A stretch of DNA of 64,000 nucleotides from Nocardioides anomalus (lineage in GTDB: Bacteria > Actinomycetota > Actinomycetes > Propionibacteriales > Nocardioidaceae). How positions within the stretch are numbered: the first letter of the stretch is position 1; each line of letters begins with the position of its first letter. Positions 45,568-54,329 of the stretch are shown here, piece by piece. The translations under genes and the position numbers were made by a program. The notes beneath the pieces are model-generated. The model was not told where the DNA came from. It did not search any database and saw only the letters and a program-made list of their open reading frames with translations. Where the stretch lies: positions 5,056,342-5,120,341 of the forward strand of contig NZ_CP049257.1 of the NCBI RefSeq assembly GCF_011046535.1, read 5' to 3'.

Positions 45568-46623
45568 ATGTCCACGTCCCGTTCCCTGCTCCCCACCACC
45601 CGGCGCCGGAGCACCCCGCTCCGCCTCGGCGCGGCCGTCCTCGGGCTGGCGCTCGCCGCCGCCGCGTGCGGTGGCTCCGGCGACGACGACGACAAGGCGA
45701 GCGCGAGCGGAGGCGGTGGTGGCGGCCTGGACGGCAAGACCGTCGACTTCGTCGGCTACGGCGCCGACAACCCGTGGGGCGCGCACTTCAACAAGGTCTT
45801 CACCGACAAGCTGGAGGGCCAGGGGGTCGAGATCCGCGACCTGACGACCATGGACCCGGGCACCGCGGTGACCAACTTCAACCAGGCCATCTCCAACAAG
45901 CCGGACCTCATCGTGGCGGCCCTGCTCGACACCTCCTCGATGGTCGTGCCGATCGAGAAGGCCAAGCAGGCGGGCATCCCGGTCCTGGTGTTCGACGGCC
46001 GCCCCGACCCCTCGGTCGACGGCGACGTCATGCAGGTCCTCTCCGACAGCGAGGCGCTGGGCGTCGCGGCGGCGCAGAACCTGGTCGAGGGGCTCCAGGC
46101 CCAGGGCAAGGACTCCGGCGACATCATCGTCATCACCGGGACCAAGTCCGGCTTCGCCGCCCAGGACCGGATGAAGGGCTTCGACGCCGAGATGGCCAAG
46201 AACCCGTCGTATGAGGTGATCGAGACCGAGGACGGCAACTGGGACCCGGCCCTCACCGGCAAGATCGCCACCCAGCTGATCGCCAAGCACGGCTGCGACG
46301 GCATCCAGGGCGCCTACGGCATGGCCGACTACCAGGCCGTCGCGATCATCGCCTCCGCCGAGCAGGCCGGCTGCCAGGTCGGCGGCGCCGACGGGATGGT
46401 CGTGACCGGCAGCAACTGCTTCAAGGCCGGCATCGAGGCGATCAAGGCCGGCACGCTCTACGGCACCGCGACCGAGGACCCGGGGACCATCGCCGAGCAG
46501 ACGGCGGACTACATCGAGCGCTACTTCAACGGCGAGGAGCCGCCGGCCACCGAGGTGGTCAAGGAGGAGCGCGTGACCGCTGCGAACGTCGCCGACTTCG
46601 AGGCGCAGTGCAGCAACGCGTGA
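45568..46623 (+). CDS. sugar-type ABC transporter substrate-binding lipoprotein
   Basis: 351 residues. The lipoprotein signal ends with AAAC (C34). The mature part is a periplasmic-binding type 4 (ribose/xylose class) protein: VDFVGYGADNPWGAHFNKVF, AISNKPDLIVAALLDTSSMV, GIPVLVFDGRPDP, GYNAMADYQA-like (GAYGMADYQAVAIIASAEQ) and the Cys pair around GCQVGGADGMV/GSNCF. The ligand cannot be named; the operon context (acyl-CoA ligase) argues for something other than a plain sugar. ATG follows CAGGAG. The stop overlaps the ATPase gene (GTGA). Confidence 0.9.
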   Translation: MSTSRSLLPTTRRRSTPLRLGAAVLGLALAAAACGGSGDDDDKASASGGGGGGLDGKTVDFVGYGADNPWGAHFNKVFTDKLEGQGVEIRDLTTMDPGTAVTNFNQAISNKPDLIVAALLDTSSMVVPIEKAKQAGIPVLVFDGRPDPSVDGDVMQVLSDSEALGVAAAQNLVEGLQAQGKDSGDIIVITGTKSGFAAQDRMKGFDAEMAKNPSYEVIETEDGNWDPALTGKIATQLIAKHGCDGIQGAYGMADYQAVAIIASAEQAGCQVGGADGMVVTGSNCFKAGIEAIKAGTLYGTATEDPGTIAEQTADYIERYFNGEEPPATEVVKEERVTAANVADFEAQCSNA

Positions 46624-48152
46624 GCGAGGCCCCCGTCGCCACGCGGACCAGCGAGGGGCTGGTCCGCGTGGAGGGGCTGAGCAAGAGCTTCGGAAGCACC
46701 CAGGCGGTGCGGGCCGCGTCCTTCGGCATCGCCCGCGGGGAGATCCACGCCCTGTGCGGCCACAACGGCGCGGGCAAGAGCACGGTCGTCAAGATGCTGT
46801 CGGGCCAGGAGGCCCCGGACGACGGGCTGATCCGCATCGGCGAGGAGGCGCTCGACCTCCGCAGCCGCCAGGTCGCGCAGAGGTACGGCGTCGCCCTGGT
46901 CGACCAGGAGCTCAGCGTCGTCCCCTCGCTGACGGTGGCGGAGAACCTCATGCTGGGCGACGCCCGCACGGGGTGGCTCAACCGCGGGCGCTCGTCGGCC
47001 GCCCGCTTCCGGGCCCTGCTCGACGGCGTCGGCCTGGACCACGTCGGCCTGCGCCAACCGCTCTCCGAGCTCGGGATCGGCGAGCGGCAGCTCGTCGAGG
47101 TCGCGCGGGCCCTGGGCCAGGACGCGCGGCTGCTCATCCTCGACGAGCCGACCGCCACGCTCAGCGACGTCGAGAGCCAGTACGTCTACGCCTCGGTGCG
47201 GAAGGTCGCCGCCGCGGGCTGCGCGATCCTCTTCGTCTCCCACCGGCTCGGCGAGGTGCTGGACCTCTGCGACCGGGTCACGGTCATGCGCGACGGCGCG
47301 GTCGTGGCGACCACGCCGGCCGCGGAGCTGACCGTGGACACGCTGATCCACCAGATGCTCGGGGAGGCGCCGCAGCGGCTGGCCGAGTCGGCGCGCGGAC
47401 AGGCCGGCGACGTCGTGCTCGACGTGGAGGGCCTGTCCGTCCCGGCGCGCCTCCACGGGCTCGACCTCGAGCTCCGCTCCGGCCAGGTGTACGCCGTCGC
47501 GGGCCAGCTCGGCTCGGGCGCCTCGGAGGCGCTCCGCGCGCTGGCCGGGCTGGTGCCCGACGCGACCGGGCGGGTCCGGGTCGACGGTCGGGAGGTCCGG
47601 CTCGGCCGGTCCACCGCGTCGGTGCGGGCCGGCGTGGCGTTCGTCTCCAACGACCGCAAGTCCGAGGGGCTCTTCCTGGACAAGCCGATCGGCTGGAACC
47701 TGCTGGCCACCCGGCTCGGTGCGCTCACGCGCGGCGGCGTGGTGGTGTCCCGCCGCTGGAGCGCAGCGCTCGACGCGCTCGTCGACCTGTGCGGCCTGGA
47801 GCGCCGGCGCGTCGGTCACGACGTGCGGACGCTGAGCGGCGGCAACCAGCAGAAGGTCTTCGTCGGCCGCGGCCTGGCCCGCGACGACGTGCGGGTGCTG
47901 CTGCTCGACGAGCCGACGCGCGGCGTCGACGTCGGGGGCCGCGCCGCCATCCACCGGCTGCTGCGCGACGCGGCCGAGCAGGGGCTCGCCGTGCTGTTCT
48001 CCTCCACCGAGCTCGAGGAGCTCCAGGACCTCGCCGACGTCGTGGTCACCCTGCACCAGGGTCACGTCGTGCAGCGCCACGACGGACCGACCCCGGGCGC
48101 GGTGCTGCTGCGGGAGATGACGCACGGCGCCTTCGAGGAGGTGCGGCGGTGA
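46620..48152 (+). CDS. sugar-type ABC transporter ATPase (two nucleotide-binding domains)
   Basis: 510 residues in two ABC domains, as in RbsA/XylG. The first has Walker A GHNGAGKST (47-55) and Walker B LLILDEPTATL. The second has a degenerate Walker A, GQLGSGASE, with a good signature LSGGNQQKVFVGRGLARD and LLLDEPTRGVD; a degenerate second P-loop is normal in this family. GTG 46620 overlaps the lipoprotein stop and the stop overlaps the first permease. Confidence 0.93.
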   Translation: MSEAPVATRTSEGLVRVEGLSKSFGSTQAVRAASFGIARGEIHALCGHNGAGKSTVVKMLSGQEAPDDGLIRIGEEALDLRSRQVAQRYGVALVDQELSVVPSLTVAENLMLGDARTGWLNRGRSSAARFRALLDGVGLDHVGLRQPLSELGIGERQLVEVARALGQDARLLILDEPTATLSDVESQYVYASVRKVAAAGCAILFVSHRLGEVLDLCDRVTVMRDGAVVATTPAAELTVDTLIHQMLGEAPQRLAESARGQAGDVVLDVEGLSVPARLHGLDLELRSGQVYAVAGQLGSGASEALRALAGLVPDATGRVRVDGREVRLGRSTASVRAGVAFVSNDRKSEGLFLDKPIGWNLLATRLGALTRGGVVVSRRWSAALDALVDLCGLERRRVGHDVRTLSGGNQQKVFVGRGLARDDVRVLLLDEPTRGVDVGGRAAIHRLLRDAAEQGLAVLFSSTELEELQDLADVVVTLHQGHVVQRHDGPTPGAVLLREMTHGAFEEVRR

Positions 48153-49123
48153 CTGCGCTGGCCGCCCCCGCCCGCGAGGCCGCCGCCGCCCGGCGTACCC
48201 GGGCCGAGCTCGCCACCGACGGCGTCGTGGTGGTCGTGGTGGTCGCGGTGCTGCTCGCCGGCCTGTCCACCGACCGCTTCGTCAGCGTCGCCAACGCCAA
48301 GGCGATCCTCACCTCGGCGAGCCTGGTCGGCGTCTGCGCACTCGGGCTGACGCTCATCATGATCGGTGGCTCCGCCGTCTCGCTGGCCATCTCCCAGACC
48401 GTCGCCGCGGTGGGGATGGTCTTCTTGTCGGCGCAGTCGCTCGGCCTGGTCCCTGCACTGCTGCTGGCCGTCGTGGTCGGCGCGCTGGTCACCGGCGTGC
48501 AGGGCGCGGTCGTCGGCCACGCCGGCGCCAACCCGGTGGTCCTCACCATCGCCGCCAGCTTCGCCATCGCCGGGGTCGCGACCGGCGTCACCGACGGTGT
48601 CTCGGTCTCGCCGTCGGGCACCGGCTACGACCACCTCAACGCGACGCCGGCGGGACTGCCGCTGAGCGTCTACGTCCTGGTGGCCCTCACCCTGGGCGTC
48701 GAGTGGACGCTGCGCCGCACCGGCTTCGGCCGGTCGCTCTACCTGGTGGGCGAGAACCGCCGTGCGGCCCGCGCCGCCGGGCTGGCGGTGGGCCGGACCA
48801 CGACGCTCGCCTGGCTCGGGGCCGGCGCCCTGTTCGCCGTCACCGCGGCGTTCACCGCGGCCTTCAACACCTCGGCCAACGTCAACCTGGGCGGGACGCT
48901 GACCTTCGACGCCATCGCCGCGGTCCTCGCCGGGGGTACGCCGATCACCGGCGGCCGGGGCTCGGCCGTGCGGACCTTCCTGGGCGCGGTGCTCATCGCC
49001 GCGGTCTCCGACATCCTGCTGCTGCGGGGCTACTCGACCGGAGTGCAGGTGCTGGTCAAGGGGCTGATCGTGCTCGGGGTCGTCGTCCTCGTCCACCTGC
49101 GGACGCGGAGCCGGCAGGCATGA
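48149..49123 (+). CDS. sugar-type ABC transporter permease 1
   Basis: 324 residues with 8-10 hydrophobic helices of the RbsC/BPD_transp_2 family. VCALGLTLIMIGGSAVSLAI is the usual opening motif, here with ISGGDLS replaced by IGGSAVSLAIS. GRSLYLVGENRRAARAAGL is the cytoplasmic EAA-like loop, and IAAVLAGGTPITGGRGS the conserved late segment. It overlaps its neighbours by 4 bases on both sides. Confidence 0.92.
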   Translation: MTALAAPAREAAAARRTRAELATDGVVVVVVVAVLLAGLSTDRFVSVANAKAILTSASLVGVCALGLTLIMIGGSAVSLAISQTVAAVGMVFLSAQSLGLVPALLLAVVVGALVTGVQGAVVGHAGANPVVLTIAASFAIAGVATGVTDGVSVSPSGTGYDHLNATPAGLPLSVYVLVALTLGVEWTLRRTGFGRSLYLVGENRRAARAAGLAVGRTTTLAWLGAGALFAVTAAFTAAFNTSANVNLGGTLTFDAIAAVLAGGTPITGGRGSAVRTFLGAVLIAAVSDILLLRGYSTGVQVLVKGLIVLGVVVLVHLRTRSRQA

Positions 49124-50124
49124 GGCGGCTGCGACTCGCCCGGCCGGAGCTCCTGCTCCCGCTGACGGCGTTCGGGCTCACCCTGGTCGTGTTCCTGCTG
49201 ACCCCGACGTGGGCCGACGTGGAGCTGTCCAGCTTCGACGTCTACAACACCTTGCAGATCCTCGCCCGCCTCGGCCCGCTGGCCCTCGCGCTCGGGCTCA
49301 CGATGATCGCCGGCGAGTTCGACCTCTCCGTGGTCGGCACCTACGCGCTGGGCGGCATGCTGACCGTCCAGCTCGGTCAGGACGACTGGCGCGTGGGGCT
49401 GCTGGCGGCGGTCGGCACCGGCGCGGCCATCGGGCTCGTCCAGGGGGCGCTCATCGCGGGGCTGCGGCTGCCGTCGATGCCGGTCACGCTCGCGACGTAC
49501 ATCGCGCTGCTCGGGCTGACCAGCGCCCTCTCCGACGGGCTGACCAAGACCTACAGCAACATCGACGTCACGCTCTGGGTCGACCAACCGGTGCTGACCG
49601 TCTTCTCGCCGCGCAGCCTCATCACGCTCGGGCTCTTCGCGCTCGCCGCCCTGCTGCTGGCCGGCAGCCGGTGGGGTCGCGAGCTGCGCGCCATCGGGGG
49701 TGACCGGCGGGCCAGCCGGGTGGCCGGCGTCCGCGTCGGCCGGCTGCTCGTCGCCACCTTCGCCGCCTCGGGCGCACTGTCCGGGCTAGGCGGGGCGCTG
49801 CTCAGCTTCAGCCTCGGCTCGGCCAACCCCGACCCCGGCGTCCAGCCCCTCATCCTCGCGGCCGCGGCCGCCCTGCTCGGCGGGGTGTCGCTGGCCGGCG
49901 GTCGCGGCGCACCGCTCGGGCTGCTCGCCGGGATCCTCGCCGTCGCGCTCCTCGCCGAGGTCGCGACGGTCGCGGCGCTGCCCAGCTACGTCACCCAGCT
50001 GTTCTACGCCGCCCTGCTCGGCGTGATCGTCGTCGTCGACGCCCCCGACCTGCACGCCGGGGTGACCCGGTTGCGCACGCACCTGCGCCCCCCACCCGTT
50101 CCCCCCGCCGAGGAGACCCCGTGA
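49120..50124 (+). CDS. sugar-type ABC transporter permease 2
   Basis: 334 residues of the same family. ALALGLTMIAGEFDLSVVGT is the conserved IAGE.DLSVG motif, GRELRAIGGDRRASRVAGV the cytoplasmic loop, and LLGGVSLAGGRGAPLG the late motif. A permease heterodimer is thus likely. The ATG overlaps permease 1 and the stop overlaps the SMP-30-like gene. Confidence 0.92.
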   Translation: MRRLRLARPELLLPLTAFGLTLVVFLLTPTWADVELSSFDVYNTLQILARLGPLALALGLTMIAGEFDLSVVGTYALGGMLTVQLGQDDWRVGLLAAVGTGAAIGLVQGALIAGLRLPSMPVTLATYIALLGLTSALSDGLTKTYSNIDVTLWVDQPVLTVFSPRSLITLGLFALAALLLAGSRWGRELRAIGGDRRASRVAGVRVGRLLVATFAASGALSGLGGALLSFSLGSANPDPGVQPLILAAAAALLGGVSLAGGRGAPLGLLAGILAVALLAEVATVAALPSYVTQLFYAALLGVIVVVDAPDLHAGVTRLRTHLRPPPVPPAEETP

Positions 50125-50975
50125 GCCAGCCGTCCCTGATCTTCTCCGACCTCCGCTTCCCGGAGGGCGCGCGCTGGCACGACGACCGGCTGTGGTTCTC
50201 CGACATGCACACGGGCCAGGTCTTCAAGGCCAACCCCGCGGCCCGCACGCTCGAGGAGGTGGCCGTCGTCGACGACCAGCCCTCGGGTCTCGGCTGGCTC
50301 CCCGACGGCTCCCTGCTGGTCAGCGCGATGCTGCAGCGCCAGGTCCGGCGGGTCACCCCGGACGGGCGGGTGGACGTCTTCGCGGACCTGTCCGAGCACA
50401 CCGACGCGCCCACCAACGACCTGGTCGTCGACGGCCACGGACGGACCTTCGTCGGCGGCTTCGGCTACGACCTGTACGCCGACGCGCCCCGGCGCCCCGG
50501 TCCGGTCTTCCGCCTCGACCCCGACGGCGCCGCGACGGTCGTGGCCGACGACCTGGTCTTCCCGAACGGGATGGTGGTGCTGCCCGGGACCTCGACGCTG
50601 GTCGTCGCCGAGACCTGGGCCGCCCGGCTGCGGGCCTTCGACGTCGACACCGACGGCGCGCTGGTGGACGGTCGCGTCTGGGCCGAGCTGCCGCCGGGCT
50701 CGACCCCGGACGGGATCTGCGTCGACTCCGCCGGCGGCGTCTGGGTCTCCTCGATCAGCACCTCGCAGTTCCTCCGCGTGGAGGCGGGCGGCCGGGTGAC
50801 CCAGACCATCGAGGTCCCCGGTCGGTGTGCGACCGACTGCGTGCTCGGCGGACCCGGGGGCACCACCCTGTTCCTGCTCACGTCGAACAGCTGGCAGCCC
50901 GACGACACCCACGTCCGCGAGGGCCGCATCGAGGCGGTCGAGGTCACGGTGCCGGCCGAGGGGTACGCCCGGTGA
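50121..50975 (+). CDS. SMP-30/gluconolactonase-like beta-propeller enzyme
   Basis: 284 residues. FPEGARWHDDRLWFSDMHTG carries the metal-binding glutamate E15; VFPNGMVVLPG and TPDGICVDSAGGVWVSS supply the Asn and Asp ligands. The family is Ca/Zn-dependent lactonases and related hydrolases. In this operon it may open a lactone or ester of the imported compound. GTG 50121 overlaps permease 2, and the stop overlaps the acyl-CoA ligase start. Confidence 0.88.
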   Translation: MSQPSLIFSDLRFPEGARWHDDRLWFSDMHTGQVFKANPAARTLEEVAVVDDQPSGLGWLPDGSLLVSAMLQRQVRRVTPDGRVDVFADLSEHTDAPTNDLVVDGHGRTFVGGFGYDLYADAPRRPGPVFRLDPDGAATVVADDLVFPNGMVVLPGTSTLVVAETWAARLRAFDVDTDGALVDGRVWAELPPGSTPDGICVDSAGGVWVSSISTSQFLRVEAGGRVTQTIEVPGRCATDCVLGGPGGTTLFLLTSNSWQPDDTHVREGRIEAVEVTVPAEGYAR

Positions 50976-52606
50976 TGCGCGGTCTCATGCAGGACCGTCC
51001 GCTGACCGTGCCCACCCTGCTGACCCGGGCCGAGACGAGCTTCCCGCACAAGCGGGTCGTCACCGGCGGCACGGGCAGCGCAGGGGAGAGCGTCGCGACC
51101 TGGGCCGAGGTCGCGCCCCGCGTGCGCCGGCTCGCGCACGCCCTCGACGCGCTCGGCGTGCCCCCCGGCGCGTGCGTCGGGACCTTCGCCTGGAACAGCC
51201 AGCGCCACGTCGAGCTCTACCTCGCCGTGCCCAGCTCGGGTCGGGTCCTGCACACGGTCAACCACCGGCTGTACGCCGAGCAGGTGAGCTTCATCGTGAA
51301 CGACGCCGCCGACGACGTGCTGTTCGTGGACCGCACCATCCTGCCGGTCGTCTGGCCGCTGGTCGCGTCGTTCCGGACCGTGCGGCACGTGGTCGTGATG
51401 GACGACGGTGGCGACGCGCCGCTGCCCGACGACCCACGGGTGCTGGACTACGAGGATCTCCTGGCCCAGCAGGCGGACCGCCCGATCGCGGCCGTGGTCG
51501 ACGACGAGGACGCCGCGGCCTCGCTCTGCTACACCTCCGGCACCACCGGCCACCCCAAGGGCGTGCTCTACAGCCACCGCTCGGTGGTGCTGCACAGCCT
51601 GCTGCTGCTGGCCGCCGACGTCTTCGCGCTCAGCGAGCGCGACGTCGTCGCGCCGATCGTGCCGATGTTCCACGTGAACGCGTGGGGCCTGCCGTACGCA
51701 GCCCTCCAGTGCGGCGCCGACCTGGTGCTGCCCGGTCCGGCGACCGGCCCGGCCGAGCTGGCCGCGCTGCTGTCCCGGCACCGCGCCACCTTCAGCGCGG
51801 CGGTGGCGACGGTCTGGCGCGACATGGTCCCGGTCCTGCGGCACCACGACCTGAGCAGCCTGCGCCACGTCGCGTGCGGCGGCGGGCCGGTCGACGACGC
51901 GCTGTCCAGCGCCTGGGAGGACGCCGTCGGCATCCCGCTCACCAACGCCTGGGGGATGACCGAGACCAGCCCGGTGGTGACGTCGGCGTTCGTGCCGACG
52001 GTCCACGAGGACGTCACCGGCGACGACCGGCGGCGGCTGCTCGGCACGCCCGGCCCCGCCGTACCCCTCACCGAGATCCGGGTCGTCTCCGACGAGGGGC
52101 ACGTGCAGCCCCGCGACGGCCGCACGCCCGGTGAGCTCCAGGTGGCGGGCGCGACCATCGCCAGTGCCTACTTCGGCTCCGACGCCGGCACCGACGCGTT
52201 CACCGCCGACGGGTGGCTGCGCACCGGCGACGTCGGCACCATCGACCCGTGGGGGTTCCTGCGCATCGTCGACCGCACCAAGGACCTGGTGAAGTCCGGC
52301 GGGGAGTGGATCTCCTCGGCCGAGCTGGAGGGCGCGATCATGGCCGACCCCCGCGTGCGGGAGGCCGCGGTGATCGGGGTGAGCGACGAGCGCTGGGGCG
52401 AGCGTCCGATGGCCTGCGTCGTGCCCGTCGACGGTGCGGTGCTCACCGCCGACGACGTCCGCGAGCACCTGCGCGGCCGGGTGGCGTCCTGGTGGATCCC
52501 CGAGCGGGTCGAGATGCTGGCCGAGCTGCCCAAGACGGCCACCGGCAAGTGGTCGAAGCAGACGCTGCGGCAGCAGTTCGCCGACCCGGCGCCCGAGCCG
52601 GCCTGA
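50975..52606 (+). CDS. acyl-CoA synthetase (AMP-forming)
   Basis: 543 residues of the ANL family, medium/long-chain branch. YTSGTTGHPKG (187-197) is the phosphate-binding loop; NAWGMTETSP is motif A5; GWLRTGDVGTIDPWGFLRIVDRTKDLVKSGGEWIS contains the hinge (position about 420-455); and PKTATGKWSK holds the catalytic lysine. It activates a carboxylic acid to its CoA thioester. ATG 50975 overlaps the previous stop (TGATG); GTG 50972 is directly in front and would give GTGA coupling. A ligase inside a ribose-type importer operon is unusual. Confidence 0.92.
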   Translation: MRGLMQDRPLTVPTLLTRAETSFPHKRVVTGGTGSAGESVATWAEVAPRVRRLAHALDALGVPPGACVGTFAWNSQRHVELYLAVPSSGRVLHTVNHRLYAEQVSFIVNDAADDVLFVDRTILPVVWPLVASFRTVRHVVVMDDGGDAPLPDDPRVLDYEDLLAQQADRPIAAVVDDEDAAASLCYTSGTTGHPKGVLYSHRSVVLHSLLLLAADVFALSERDVVAPIVPMFHVNAWGLPYAALQCGADLVLPGPATGPAELAALLSRHRATFSAAVATVWRDMVPVLRHHDLSSLRHVACGGGPVDDALSSAWEDAVGIPLTNAWGMTETSPVVTSAFVPTVHEDVTGDDRRRLLGTPGPAVPLTEIRVVSDEGHVQPRDGRTPGELQVAGATIASAYFGSDAGTDAFTADGWLRTGDVGTIDPWGFLRIVDRTKDLVKSGGEWISSAELEGAIMADPRVREAAVIGVSDERWGERPMACVVPVDGAVLTADDVREHLRGRVASWWIPERVEMLAELPKTATGKWSKQTLRQQFADPAPEPA

Positions 52607-52631
52607 ACGACCACCGAGGAGAGGAACGCCC

Positions 52632-53168
52632 ATGTCCATCCAGCCCCGCCTGATCGTCACCGGCCACGACGCCGACGGGAAGGCCGTCTTCGTGCGCGAC
52701 GAGCCGCCCGCGCCCACCCGGGTCGCGCTGCTGCCGGGCTCGGACTTCTTCCTGCTGTGGGGCACGCCCGACGGCGCGGCCCGGGTCGGCGAGCGGGACC
52801 CCGAGCCGGTGCTCCGCCCGTACTTCCCGGGTCTCGGCGGCAGCCGTGCGCTGTTCCTGCGCTGGGCTCCGCACTCCGCCGAGCCCGAGGTCCACGACCC
52901 CGACGAGGTCGCGCGGGAGGTGGACGAGAAGCTGCCCGGCCTGATGGACCCGTTCGACCCCGGTGGCGAGGGCATGCACACCACCGACACCGTCGACTAC
53001 GGCATCTGCCTCGAGGGCGAGCTCTGCCTGACCCTCGACGACGAGGCCGAGGTGACCCTCACGCCCGGCACGTGCGTCGTGCAGCTCGGCACCCGGCACC
53101 GGTGGGTCAACCGCAGCGACCGGCCCGCGCTCATGTGCTACGTGCAGATCGGCGCCGCCCGGGTCTGA
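52632..53168 (+). CDS. cupin-domain protein
   Basis: 178 residues. The C-terminal half is a cupin barrel: GMHTTDTVDYGICLEGELCL (H116, then D and E positions of motif 1) and PGTCVVQLGTRHRWVN (H156 of motif 2), giving a plausible metal site. The N-terminal half begins IQPRLIVTGHDADGKAVFVRD. Small cupins of this sort are dioxygenases, isomerases or sensors in degradative operons. The ATG follows GAGGAGAGG, 25 bases after the ligase, and the gene closes the operon. Confidence 0.87.
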   Translation: MSIQPRLIVTGHDADGKAVFVRDEPPAPTRVALLPGSDFFLLWGTPDGAARVGERDPEPVLRPYFPGLGGSRALFLRWAPHSAEPEVHDPDEVAREVDEKLPGLMDPFDPGGEGMHTTDTVDYGICLEGELCLTLDDEAEVTLTPGTCVVQLGTRHRWVNRSDRPALMCYVQIGAARV

Positions 53169-53186
53169 CCCCGGCCGGTCCAGACC
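53162..53186 (+). terminator. hairpin overlapping the cupin stop codon
   Basis: GGTCTGACC (53162-53170) pairs with GGTCCAGACC (53177-53186) around a CCGGCC loop with one bulged base. It includes the TGA of the cupin gene and probably ends the catabolic operon. Confidence 0.4.
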
Positions 53187-53222
53187 ACGGTTGGCGCCCG
53201 GGCGACTCGGGCAACATCTGTT

Positions 53223-53238
53223 CACTGGGGGGCCAGTG
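53223..53238. promoter_or_regulatory. palindrome upstream of the glycosyltransferase gene
   Basis: CACTGG-GGGG-CCAGTG lies 32 bases before GTG 53270, where an operator or part of the promoter would be expected. Confidence 0.3.
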
Positions 53239-53269
53239 GGGGACCCTCCGTGCGTGTCAGGGGGGCACC

Positions 53270-54103
53270 GTGCGCAGCCGCGAGCGCAGGTACTGGCGCC
53301 GTCGGGCCGTGACGCCGACGCTCAGCGTCGTCGTCCCGACGCTCAACGAGGCGCAGAACCTCGAGGTCGTCCTGCCGGAGCTGGCTGAGGTCCTCGACGA
53401 GCTGCCCGGCGACCACGAGGTGATCGTGGTCGACGGCGGGTCGGTGGACGGCACGGTCGAGACCGCGCGGAGGGTGCTCCCGGACGCCGAGGTGGTCGAG
53501 CAGGCCCGCAGCGGCAAGGGGAACGCCGTGGCCACGGGCATCGAGCAGGCCAGCGGCGACGTCGTGGTCATGTTCGACGCCGACGGCAGCGCGGACCCCG
53601 CGGAGATCCCGCACTTCGTGGAGGCGCTGACCGACGGCGCGGACTTCGCCAAGGGCAGCCGGTTCGCCGAGGGCGGGGGGAGCGCGGACATCACGCCGGT
53701 CCGCATGCTCGGCAACGCCTTCCTCAACCAGACCGCGAACGCCGCCTTCGGGACCCGCTTCACCGACCTCTGCTACGGCTACAACGCGTTCTGGGCCGAC
53801 ATGGCGCCGGTGCTCGACCTGCCCGACGCCGACGCACCCCCGACCGACGACAGCACGGTCGAGTGGGGTGACGGCTTCGAGATCGAGACCGTCATCAACG
53901 TGCGCATGGCCGCGGCGGGCGCCGAGATCGCCGAAGTGCCGAGCGTCGAGCGCGAGCGGCTGTACGGCGAGAGCAACCTGCACGCCGTGCGCGACGGCCT
54001 GCGGGTGCTGCGCACCATCGTCGTCGAGCGGCTGCGCCTGCGGGCGGCCCGTCGGGTCAGCGGCGCTCGCGCCGCCACCGAGCAGTCGAGCGCGGCCGCC
54101 TGA
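53270..54103 (+). CDS. family 2 glycosyltransferase (polyprenol-phosphate sugar transferase type)
   Basis: 277 residues. SVVVPTLNEAQNLEVVLPEL is the GT-A start, VIVVDGGSVDGTVETAR and GKGNAVATGIEQASGDVVVM follow, and FDADGSADPAEIP is the DxD-type metal site. GFEIETVINVRMAAAGAEIA with SVERERLYGESNL is typical of dolichol-phosphate-mannose-synthase-like enzymes. No membrane helix is present. GTG 53270 is chosen because AGGGGGG stands 5 bases ahead; a GTG at 53309 is the alternative and would remove 13 basic residues. Confidence 0.86.
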   Translation: MRSRERRYWRRRAVTPTLSVVVPTLNEAQNLEVVLPELAEVLDELPGDHEVIVVDGGSVDGTVETARRVLPDAEVVEQARSGKGNAVATGIEQASGDVVVMFDADGSADPAEIPHFVEALTDGADFAKGSRFAEGGGSADITPVRMLGNAFLNQTANAAFGTRFTDLCYGYNAFWADMAPVLDLPDADAPPTDDSTVEWGDGFEIETVINVRMAAAGAEIAEVPSVERERLYGESNLHAVRDGLRVLRTIVVERLRLRAARRVSGARAATEQSSAAA

Positions 54104-54109
54104 GCCGGG

Positions 54110-54205
54110 TCAGGAGAACCACCGCTCCACCACCGTCACCGTCGCCAACACCAGCAGCCAGACGGCGCTGATGGTCATGCCTGCCACCGTGATGAACCTG
54201 TCCAC
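54110..54205 (-). CDS. possible 31-residue single-helix membrane peptide
   Basis: A short frame from GTG 54205 (preceded by GGGGAG at 6 bases) to TGA 54110. It encodes one hydrophobic helix, MTISAVWLLVLATVTVVE, between a short N-terminus with Asp and Arg and a C-terminal RWFS. The length, the clean helix and the well-placed ribosome binding site favour a real small membrane protein. No homologue is known to me. It converges on the glycosyltransferase gene. Confidence 0.4.
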   Translation of the reverse strand: MDRFITVAGMTISAVWLLVLATVTVVERWFS

Positions 54206-54329
54206 AGCGCACTCCCCGTGAGGTGCTCGGATGTCGTCCTTCGCTTGACGTCGTACCCCCAGGTCCACCAGGGTCATGCGCCCGACCGTCCGATTTGGTC
54301 CTTCCGGGTGGCTTGCGGTCGTGGTGGCC

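Noticed and set aside
47401..48152. Degenerate second Walker A (GQLGSGASE) as a sign of gene damage
   Set aside because: A weak second P-loop is usual in RbsA-type double ATPases, and the rest of the domain is intact.
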